From contig NC_049982.1 of NCBI RefSeq assembly GCF_000003815.2, positions 21,001,300 through 21,025,612 of the forward strand: a DNA stretch of 24,313 nt. Direction: 5' to 3'. Numbering within the stretch: the first letter of the stretch is position 1; every line of letters begins with the position of its first letter. The notes below the pieces were generated by a model. That model saw only the letters and a list, made by a program, of their open reading frames with translations. It did no database searches and was not told the origin of the DNA. The position numbers and the translations under genes were made by a program. Below are positions 10,970 through 20,100 of this stretch, piece by piece. The stretch is from Branchiostoma floridae. Its lineage: Eukaryota > Chordata > Leptocardii > Amphioxiformes > Branchiostomatidae.

Positions 10970-11065
10970 GCCGCCAGAAGGATTATGGGTAGGCCTACCC
11001 GATGATCTGATTGGTCGTCATTTGGCGGGCAGCCTCATTTTCATTTAGGAAAGTAAAGATGGCGC
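10970..11065 (+). promoter_or_regulatory. TATA-less promoter-like region with CCAAT, E2F-like and YY1-like motifs
   Basis: Within about 60 bp there is an inverted CCAAT box (gattggtc, about 11008-11015), an E2F-like site (tttggcgggc, 11021-11030) and an aagatggcg motif (11056-11064) of the YY1/initiator-downstream type. There is no TATA box. This layout is common at housekeeping and cell-cycle genes. It precedes both the candidate non-coding exon and IPPK. E2F control would suit FANCI, a DNA-repair gene, but which gene it serves is not shown by sequence alone. Confidence 0.5.
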
Positions 11066-11181
11066 TAAATTTGTCATTGTTGTGTAAGGTCTGCTGCAGT
11101 TAGACGATTTTGTCGTCCTAACGATCACTGGGGATCTTCTACGCATCTTATATCTCAACATCCAATCTTGAGGATCGCAAG
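11066..11181 (+). other. Candidate non-coding first exon (for FANCI and/or IPPK)
   Basis: Sequence after the YY1-like motif ends in a consensus donor, gcaag|gtaagc, with the last exon base at 11181. An ATG at 11059 opens only a 14-codon frame, so the exon is likely non-coding. No good polypyrimidine-AG acceptor lies between here and the IPPK ATG at 11466; the best is the weak ttgtacag near 11370. The FANCI ATG exon does start at a clear acceptor (14185), so a splice from 11181 to 14185 is the simplest reading. The 5' end is arbitrary. Confidence 0.4.
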
Positions 11182-11465
11182 GTAAGCTCAGTGTATGTTA
11201 AAAGTCAAGTATTCGGTTTCTACAGACTTGTTTTACGTCAGGAATTTCTCAGCGCAGTTCGCGCGCGCAGCAAAAATATCATAGTAATCGATGTGATTAT
11301 TTTGTGTTAACTGGTGAAGTTCATCGGTTTATGGAAAATGTGAAAAATCGTATTCTAATGAAAAATTGTACAGTATCGTGAGATAACGATCATGAGACAA
11401 AAGTGGATCGGGCGAGTCATGGCATGCCAAGGAAGTGTTGACCCCTGACCTCACGCTGGTAAAAA

Positions 11466-12878
11466 ATGGCGACTGATGGCACAAACATCAACTCGTGGGT
11501 TTACAGAGGCGAGGGGAACGCGTGTTTGGCGGTCGGTAACGTAGTTTCCAAGCAGGTGTATCTTCTTATGAAGGTCAAGGACAGGTTGAGCTCGGACAGG
11601 AGGCACGCAGATGCGAAAAGAACCGTGCAAAACGATGTTGGCTACGGGAGGTTTGTTATGCGACCCCTGATTGGTGCACAGTTCGTGCCAGTGGGGGAGG
11701 TGGTTTGTGTGCCAGAAGAGTTTCTGTCGCAGATTGAAGAGAAGATGAGGGAATATAGATCCAGCAGACGGCTGTCTGAAAAGCTAGATCCAGCTGGATT
11801 TGCTGTTCGCCTACCAGATGCCTGTAAACTTCCCACAGTAGACTCGTGTGGACAGGGACCTGTAGTTTGTGTTGAAGTGAAACCCAAAACTGGCTTCCTC
11901 CCTGAAATTGTCACCATACCAGATGTGCACGCAGTACGGAGATCTGTGTGCCGCTACTGCATGCAGCAGTGTTTGAAGCTCTGCCAAGGCAAAATAAAGG
12001 AGAGGTCACAATACTGCCCTCTGGATCTTTTCTCTGGTACTGCATCCCGCATGGTCTATGCCATCAAGGCTTTGGTACAGAACCCTCAAAATAACTTCAA
12101 AGTTTTCGAGGATGGCAATTTGATATACTCAGGTGGTACAGAAAACCATTGGCAACCACTACAAGACTGCCTTACAGCATTGTTTGCTGGAGAAAATGAA
12201 GACATTGACTGTACAGGTGATTCAGGAACACAAACAAATAACCTCCTTGTTGACAGATTCGCAGAACTGTTGTTTAAGGTACTGGTTTATCCAGTTGATG
12301 ATCCTAACAGTTGCTATGGCAATACTCCACCCAGTACGACCCCTGAATGCTGTACAGAAAGTACCTGTAAAGCACAAAGGCAAGGAGGCTCACAGCATGG
12401 TTTAGTTCCGGACAGTGTTTTATTCAACATTCTGCACACTCAGCAGTTAGATGTGCTGGATATTGAAGGAATCTACCCCCTGTACCAGAGACTAGTTGCC
12501 CACCTGGAGACTCATCCTGAGGACAGAGGTAGATGGTGTTTAGAAGGACCGTATGACAATGCTCAATGGACGATGACCCACAGTGCGGTTGAGAAGTGTA
12601 GAGACAACATACAGTCCATGGAATCAGTGGTTATGTTGGTGAAAGCATTCCTGGTATCTCTCACAGCTAAAGACTGCTCTGTCATGGTGACCATACAGAG
12701 AGTGGAAAATGGTACAGATGTTATGCTACCTGTGATGACAGACTCTGTTGGTAACAAGTTCATGTTTAACATACAAGTTGTTGACACTAAACCGAAACCC
12801 CTGCATAGGATTCAGAAGTACTTCAGTCTGAACAAAGATATTGTACAGGCATATGTGAGGACTATTGGTGACAAGTGA
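11466..12878 (+). CDS. IPPK: Inositol-pentakisphosphate 2-kinase (IPK1), intronless
   Basis: A complete 470-codon frame. The enzyme phosphorylates Ins(1,3,4,5,6)P5 at the 2-position using ATP to make phytate (InsP6), in nucleus and cytosol. Family motifs in order: the nucleotide-loop GEGN (15-18), EVKPKTGFLP (137-146), RYCMQQ (163-168), CPLDLFSG (184-191), then LVQNPQNNFKVFEDG (203-217), LDIEGIYPLY (331-340) and TAKDCSVMV (400-408), whose Asp403 is at the expected metal-binding position. Human IPPK is slightly longer (about 490 residues); the variable region around 285-315 differs. The first ATG (aaaaaATGG) is used because GEGN lies only 14 residues in, as in orthologues. There are no internal stops or frameshifts. 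Vertebrate IPPK genes have many introns, so a single-exon coding region in an otherwise intron-rich window suggests retroposition or lineage-specific intron loss. It lies between TRIM-NHL and FANCI on the same strand. Confidence 0.95.
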   Translation: MATDGTNINSWVYRGEGNACLAVGNVVSKQVYLLMKVKDRLSSDRRHADAKRTVQNDVGYGRFVMRPLIGAQFVPVGEVVCVPEEFLSQIEEKMREYRSSRRLSEKLDPAGFAVRLPDACKLPTVDSCGQGPVVCVEVKPKTGFLPEIVTIPDVHAVRRSVCRYCMQQCLKLCQGKIKERSQYCPLDLFSGTASRMVYAIKALVQNPQNNFKVFEDGNLIYSGGTENHWQPLQDCLTALFAGENEDIDCTGDSGTQTNNLLVDRFAELLFKVLVYPVDDPNSCYGNTPPSTTPECCTESTCKAQRQGGSQHGLVPDSVLFNILHTQQLDVLDIEGIYPLYQRLVAHLETHPEDRGRWCLEGPYDNAQWTMTHSAVEKCRDNIQSMESVVMLVKAFLVSLTAKDCSVMVTIQRVENGTDVMLPVMTDSVGNKFMFNIQVVDTKPKPLHRIQKYFSLNKDIVQAYVRTIGDK

Positions 12879-13235
12879 TAGAAAGTTATCATTCATAGAA
12901 GAGGGACATGTTGCACCATGTTTTCTGTTGGTATGTTGATACAGCCATCCATTTCCAGAGATATTTACATATTTTTGTACTTTTTTTTTCTGTGCATCAA
13001 TACATGTTATTGTTAGACATGTACTGTAGTAGTAAGATTATTCATATTGTGACAACTAAATTTACTTTTCAACCTTACTAGTGCCACAGACCAACCACAG
13101 TCAACTCTGCCATAGAATATTGCAGACCCGCTACAACATTCAATCAAGATTGATATTCATGTGCCGATTGTAATAGTTTTTTTTATTATGAATGATACAT
13201 GTCAGCAATTGTCAACGATGTAGTCAAATTGAAAC

Positions 13236-13241
13236 AATAAA
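13236..13241 (+). terminator. Candidate poly(A) signal for IPPK
   Basis: AATAAA about 360 bp after the IPPK stop. The intervening 12879-13235 is AT-rich 3' UTR-like sequence with no reading frame of note. Confidence 0.55.
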
Positions 13242-13623
13242 TTGACAAGAAGGAGTTCTGTTCAATTTTCTCATTTACGTGAATTAAAATAAGAATGTGT
13301 GAGATATGACGAGAAATCCAACACAGCTGAGGTAATGGTACATATGATAGAATGTTCCATATCATTCCGTGCATAACCTGATTAATATGACTTTACCACC
13401 TATACCGCTCAATAGATTTTGTGCAACTTTCCAAGGTATTATTGTAGATAATGAGAACTATCATAAACCATTTATAAACCTCATGTGAGGTTTGTAAGAA
13501 AATGTGGGAAGAAAATGTGATGTCATGTAGGTGAATGAGCTACACACTAAATCGGTGACTATACCTTTCTTTGACCGTTTCAAAACCATATCCAGTTGCT
13601 TGAGTAACTATTTTTGGCGTATC
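13242..13623 (+). other. IPPK-FANCI interval, nothing identified
   Basis: AT-rich sequence without coding signal, up to the MITE at 13627. The stretch 14022-14184 after that element leads to the FANCI acceptor ...gtgcccacag. Confidence 0.5.
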
Positions 13624-13626
13624 TTA

Positions 13627-14018
13627 GGCCTAGGAAAAAAAAATGTTGTGTTTCCTGTTTCCCTACCTACCCTAAAAAAACCTGCCGACCCTAGACTTTT
13701 TTTTTGGGTGGGCAGTGGAGTCACATAGCTTCCAGTTAGAATTTTTGTTAAGTCTGCTTCCTATTAAAGTAAAACACTGCTTGTCCCATCTATTGAAGGA
13801 TAAATGTATCTATCATGCACAAAATTAAAGTTTGACATTGAAAGACAAGTGTCATCATACATTTCAGTTTACTTTGTTCAACTGTATTGTAAATATGTAT
13901 CACTAGATTTTTGGCCAGCCTAAAAAAAAATACAAGAAAAAAAAAAGATAATCCCTACCTACCGACCCTAATTTTTTCAGGACTGAAACAGGAAACACAA
14001 CATTTTTTTTCCTAGGCC
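13627..14018. mobile_element. 392-bp MITE with ~34-bp inverted ends and TTA target duplication (Harbinger-like)
   Basis: The left end ggcctaggaaaaaaaaatgt (arm 13627-13661) is the reverse complement of the right end (13985-14018) over about 34 bp, with one A/T-run indel. Each end is flanked by TTA (13624-13626 and 14019-14021). A 3-bp TTA/TWA duplication with GG-starting TIRs is typical of PIF/Harbinger non-autonomous elements. The interior carries a direct repeat of ccctacctacc (13662 and 13954 region) and no coding sequence. A diverged relative lies in a FANCI intron at about 19416-19481. Confidence 0.85.
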
Positions 14019-14184
14019 TTATTACCTGGATGTCTAACTAACATAGACATACCTTTCTTTGCATTTCTATTACTAAACGTGTATAACTGGTTTTACTTTT
14101 AGACCTCCACAATATATAAACTAACTGAGTTTAAATTTTTTAGAGAAAATGTCAAACAAATTCGTCCTTATTATGTGCCCACAG

Positions 14185-14192
14185 GCTCCACC
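14185..14192 (+). other. FANCI: 5' UTR portion of the FANCI ATG exon, after a splice acceptor
   Basis: The acceptor ...tatgtgcccacag ends at 14184 and is followed by gctccacc directly before ATGG. This shows that the transcript start lies in an upstream exon. Confidence 0.75.
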
Positions 14193-17100
14193 ATGGATAA
14201 GAAGATCCTTGCCCTAAGTGAAGAGGGGGATGTGGACTCACTTACCAAACTTCTGAAGACACTGGGTCCTAACCAGGTGAACACAACAGCTATCTACCAC
14301 AGACATATTGTTACCTTTGCCAAGAAGGTTATGTTTTGGGTAGCGTTTGTATGTATGTAGAAGAACAGCATAACTCGAGAACGCCTGGACGAATTGTATC
14401 GATATTCGATGTGTTCGTAGGTCTTGATGAGACCTGAAAACGATTAGATTTTGGCCTCCTAGCGGCCTGTTACAATACTGCAGTGCAACTTTCTTGTTTG
14501 GTATTTTTTTTTTACATAATAATTACTATATCAATAAGTGACTAATTGATGAACCAGTACTTAAAGACTTAAATACTTACTTAAATATCTTTGTCCTCTA
14601 CATTTTGCATTCTCGAAATGAAATTTCACAAACAGAAGTCTCTTGATGGATGTTTTTGCTTTAGCTTGAGGAGTTTATTGATGTTCGTGTACTCAGAGGC
14701 AAGGGGAACCCCACAACCTTCCTACGGGCAGTCTTCCACGGTGAGTGGTCAACAATTGGCACAAACACTGCAACAATGATCATCTTAATAAGCTGTTTAT
14801 ATAACACAGTAATAAGATAGTCAAGTTAGTTTTGCTACTTTGTAAGAGGTTAAGAAACAACAGTTGTTTATATTCCAAGCTATTTTAGCTACCAATTGTG
14901 TACTGGTTGTGGGATGGCATTCTGCATCAGGAAGAGAGATAAAAGAGCTTCTTGCCGTTGCAGGTGCTCCCTGTGAGTCAGCAGAGGGCGCTGCCGTACG
15001 TGTGAGTGTGTACAAACATGTGTTGGAGCTACTGGAGGGAGGAGATGTCAGCTCCAAGATGGGCTCCGAGCTGCTCGGCTTCTTACTCATGGAGGTACAG
15101 AATGTCTGAACTTCTGTATCTGTATATTGTATATAGACAATTACTATATTTAGTTCATTTATATGCTAGTTGTACATTGATTGTAAACCTGTGTTATTTA
15201 TGTACCTTTGTCCTCTCCTGGAAATGTAGCTGTCACTTAGGCCCCGTTCATGATACAAAAAAAGAAACGGTTCTATCGGTTAGGCCTGGAAATCCGACAG
15301 CAAACGACAGGAAACGGTTTGCATTTTGCGTTCACGATGCAAACTTGCAAACCGTTTCAGTTCCTTGAAAAGGCATGGTAATGCACGGAAATGCGACCTC
15401 TGACCCCTGAGGTTGTTGTGATCTTGCCCAAACTTGTACTTCTGTGTCAGATTGTTGGTCTTTGATCGAAATTGAACCAATGTCTTACTGTATTCGAAGC
15501 TGGGTTCTGTTATGACATTGAAAATGCCTCTGAAAACATTGTGGTCCCGATATATGCCATGCTATGACATTTCCACTGGATCTGCTGACACATTCCCCTT
15601 GCGATATCAGGACTGCTGGCTCCTCACTCGACTAGGTGGCGGCCCGATATTAAAAACGAATTTTACAATTGAAAACACGGCCGAAACACCCGAATGACAG
15701 ATTAAAAATTGTACTTTTCCCCGTGGCGCCCTCAAATATGAACGCACATGCCCGGATGTAAAACGGATCGCGCCGCTTTTGCGTTCATGATACAAATTCG
15801 CAATTCCGGATAAGGAAGAAACCGTTTCAATACTACCTCGCGAGGTGGTTCCGAACAAACCGTTTCCTATCGCTTCAGATCCGTTTCGGACCGTCCATGA
15901 TGACAAAACTTATCCGTTTCAGCTGGCCTAACCGATAGTAACCGATAGAACCGTTTCATTTTTTGTATCATGAACGGGGCCTTAGTCAAAGGTAGCAGCT
16001 AAAGAAGGGGCTTGAATTTCACTAGCCACTCCACTAGCCATTAAAATGCCGCCCTTCAGTGTGACATGTTCAGTTTCTCTGGCACACTGCTTGGCAACTG
16101 AACTGAATTACACTGAACAATTACTAAGCATTCAAGTGTTCTTAAGATAAGCTAAATAGAAAAGGTTTCTGGCATCAAACAAAGACAATATAAGAAATAG
16201 TGCTTCAAAATTCAAGTAGAACATAGCATGCTGTAATTAAATTTCGAAATACACAAGAAGGTTTGCATACAAGTTTTTGTATATTATCTCCAGGTTGAGT
16301 TCCTCCCACCCAGTGCCGTGGTTGAGCTGGCCCAGGTGTTTGTGGATGCTGTGAAAAGTGGAAATGTCACAAATACCAAGTAAGTAGAGTAGACTTCAAA
16401 CTAGCAATCTTTTAGAAATTGGTCAATGTTCAAATGCTAATTTCATGTGTCATTAAATACATTTAACATTTACAAAATGTATAGTTGGTAACCTTGACAT
16501 GGGTAGATCTGCCAGTATTTGTAATACTGTGGTTATGCTTTAATATAGCACTATGGAAAATAATAGTTTTGTACAATTTATCCTTCTACAATACCAGGTC
16601 ATTAGATCTGTTCTCCAAGTTGTTATCATCACTTGCATCAAGGGAGACCGTGAGCTATGGAAACGGTAAGGAGGCAGCATTTACCCTTCTTTGCTCAGAC
16701 TTTCTAAAACACTGTCCATTATTCATATTCCTTCAGTGGAGATCATGCTAGTTGTCATCAGTCAGTCTGTATGAAAACCCAAGTGTTTAATTTGTTGTTA
16801 CCTTTGTTCTTTTGCTCTGTCTGTAGGTAACCAGATGACAGGAGCAGAGTGTAAGAGTCACATCCTGAACTCCCTCTGTTCTAGCAGGTGAGTAGCTAGA
16901 ATCATGTACTTGTAGATTTTTCAAAAACAGTAAGATAGGATTTATTTGCTTGGTTGTTAGCCTTGTTTATTTCTTCTATATGCCATGAGGATGGTGAACA
17001 TGTAGTGCAAATCTTATAGAACAATACAATACTTGGGCTAATGTTTATAACTGGTATGATCTGTATCTATATAGCCAGTATAACATCTATTTATCATAAT

Positions 17101-20100
17101 ACCGGTACGTTTACGACGATTTCTCTAGCCATACTGATTTGACAAATTGTCAACGCATCATTTTCTCCAGTTACATGTTGCTGTTATAGGTTACCCTTGC
17201 CACTTCTTGTGTGTAACTTTTCTGCCACTCTTGTCCTGCTAAAAGCGTAATATCGTAATTGTAACACGCCGCGGAATTACACGGCGAACGGGCGCGTGGT
17301 TGGGAGGGGGTACAAAATACCGGTAGGAAGAAACACGGCACAATTAACTGCCGCTATGTACATTTATACATCCTCTGATGTTCCTTCCTTTTCTGTCAGT
17401 AAACGCATAAAACATAAACCTGCATGAGCATACAAAATGTCATGAGAAAACGGACGTATACTGTCAAGAATTTTCATTTAACTTCTGTCCGTCACAACCG
17501 CTATGACGTAACACTTCACTGCTAGCGTAGATATAAAAATGGCGGGAAAATGGCTGCGTACGTTCAATTTTGCCCATTCAGTCGTCGATCCGGGCTATTA
17601 TGCAACAGTTCTTCACACTTTTACATGAGTTGTAGGTCACCAACAGAAATTCAAGATTGTTGTTGAATCATGTTCGTCTTGTGCCGTGAGCATGTGTAAT
17701 TATGATCTATAAATTTGGCAATGAATGTGACAGTGTGTTCGTCCCACGACGAGCTGCCTGCCCCGAAATTTAAAAAAAAGTATACTGAAAACTTTTGGCC
17801 TTGTTGTCTTCGAATGCATTGTTATCGATGCTTTGTAAATGGTGTATTGGACACCTAGATGTCTGAAGTGTGCACAGCTCAGAAATAACTATTGTTGCAT
17901 GTGTAGATCTCTTTAAGTTCCAGTATTTTTAATCTACCGGTATAAGTCTTACTACCGGTATTATGCCAATGCATGTTAACTGCCCTTTTGTGTCTATAAA
18001 AAGATGGTTGTCCACATTGTGCTGTGTCATGGGTCAAACTGATGTGGGACCCCTCCTCCTTCACAGAAGATGTCTTCAGCATTACACAACAATCTGGACT
18101 AACTGACAACACATGTCCTACCCACCTACAATATTGTACATTGAACAATGCGTGCATGTTATGATTAGTGCTACATGATTGGTTTACCTGTCCTCAGGTG
18201 GGACTCCAGCTGTGTCATACACCTGGCTGCAGTCTTCAGGTAAAATCTTACAACTGTGTTTTTTTTTTTGCTTCAAGAGACTGGAGCTTGTCTTGCTTTG
18301 AGTTTGAGAATACATGTATATTGTACAAATAGAAGACAACATGGTGTGTTTCGTATCACCCAAGGTATCAATCTGACTGCAGGTCCGAGCTGGAACCGAG
18401 GATGATGTGTTGTATTTTATTTATGTCATGCCCACCAGAGAAAACGTACATTGTATATTTCAATGCGAAAGGTGCTAGAAGTTGAGAAAATATGGTGTCC
18501 TGTAATCTAATCAAAAATGTAATTCCAACATCCAATTCTTGCATTTGAATTATTGAGAACAGTGCACTACCAGTGCGTTTGAATGATTCTTTAGAAGCCC
18601 CTGTGATGGTAGGAGAATCTCACGTGTTGTAACCCAATTTATAAGGCAGTTTTGCTCCATGTCTGAATTGCTCATTAAATCATAAAGTTAACAGGACAAT
18701 ATTGCACCATTATTTTCAGGCCTCGAAATTTTCTGTATGTATCATTTTTTAAAGTGCAAAATAAAATCAATCAATCAAAATCAATCAAATAACTGTGATA
18801 CTTATACCCTACACATCCTACCATACATTTATATGTGATGCCTTCCGTCCTTGAACTCCAAGTTGTAATGAAACAGGAAATATGTTGTCAATATGACATA
18901 AAAGACTGACTGTGTCACCTTCCCTTTGCGTAGGGACATCCCCACCACCAATGATGAACTGAAGTTTGTGATGGAGAAGATTCTGCGCTCGTTCCGCCAT
19001 GTTGACCTTCAGGAGCTGCCGCCACTCGTGTATCAACTGCTACTGCTGTCCACTAAAGTAAAAACTACCGAATCCTTATTTATGTATATTGCTGTTAAGT
19101 TTTACGTGCCATTTTTAAAGCTAAAAGAAGTAAACTAGCCTCATAAGTAGTAACATCTCCCTCTGGTATTGGATTGTACAGAGGCAGTATGAATGATTAC
19201 ATAGAATCCTAAAAAACTGTTCATTTTCTATGGCAGGGCTTCAAGCGCCTGGTGCTAGAAGGGATCACCTCCTACTTTGCAGAGCAGGACCAGACTGTTA
19301 AACAGCAAGAATCAGAACAGAGGTAAGGCTTAGTAAGAGAAAATGTTATGTTTCTGCTCACTCGATTGACTGTTAAGTAGCTATATTTCTTTGATCACTT
19401 TGGTAGAAATCTTATTAAAAAAAATGATAGCCTTTCCAAGTGACACTAATTTTTCAAGACTGTAATGGGAAACAAAACATTGCTGTGTCTGTGCTATTGC
19501 ATTGCGATTGTTCTGCTGTCATATTTCTGTGCTATTAGGTGGCTGTTTTGGGTTATATGTTCCGTTTGTAGCTGCTTTTGTGCTGTTTTTGTATCTGTGC
19601 TGTTGCATGACTGTTCTTGTCCTGTCCCATAGTGAGGACATGCTGTCCAGTCTGACAGCAGACCAGCTGTGCCACATGGAGGGGACCATCATCCTCCACA
19701 TCACCTTTGCCATCAAACAAGACCAGGACCTCGGCAGGGAGTTTGTCAAGTTTCTAAAGGTAAAAGCTTTGTTCTTTATCTATGAATTTAGTTGAGCTAT
19801 CTGTCAAATTTGTGGTCGCTCAGGGGGAAAAGTGTGCAACTACGGCTGTTTCACAATTGAGTGTACCCATTTATTTTTCCACATGTTACCAGTTGATAAG
19901 AAAGTCTACATAAGATATTACTGTTTTTAACTTGTATTTTCCAAAAGCTGGTATAACAAGGAACACAACAAAAAAAGAAATAGAGAAATCCATCAATATT
20001 TGGCGAAATTATCATTAAAAATGTTGCCTAAAAATGGCCCATTTTCAGTGTTACCAGGGGTCATTCAGTTTTTTCACATTCTGACCATTGCAGCTGACAT

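Noticed and set aside
12133-12405. 90-codon frame overlapping IPPK in another frame
   Set aside because: The true frame runs through with clear IPPK motifs; the alternate frame has none.
15607-15906. 99-codon minus-strand frame inside the Harbinger-like element
   Set aside because: No transposase or Myb motif; the frame consists of the element's repeated cgtttc motifs.
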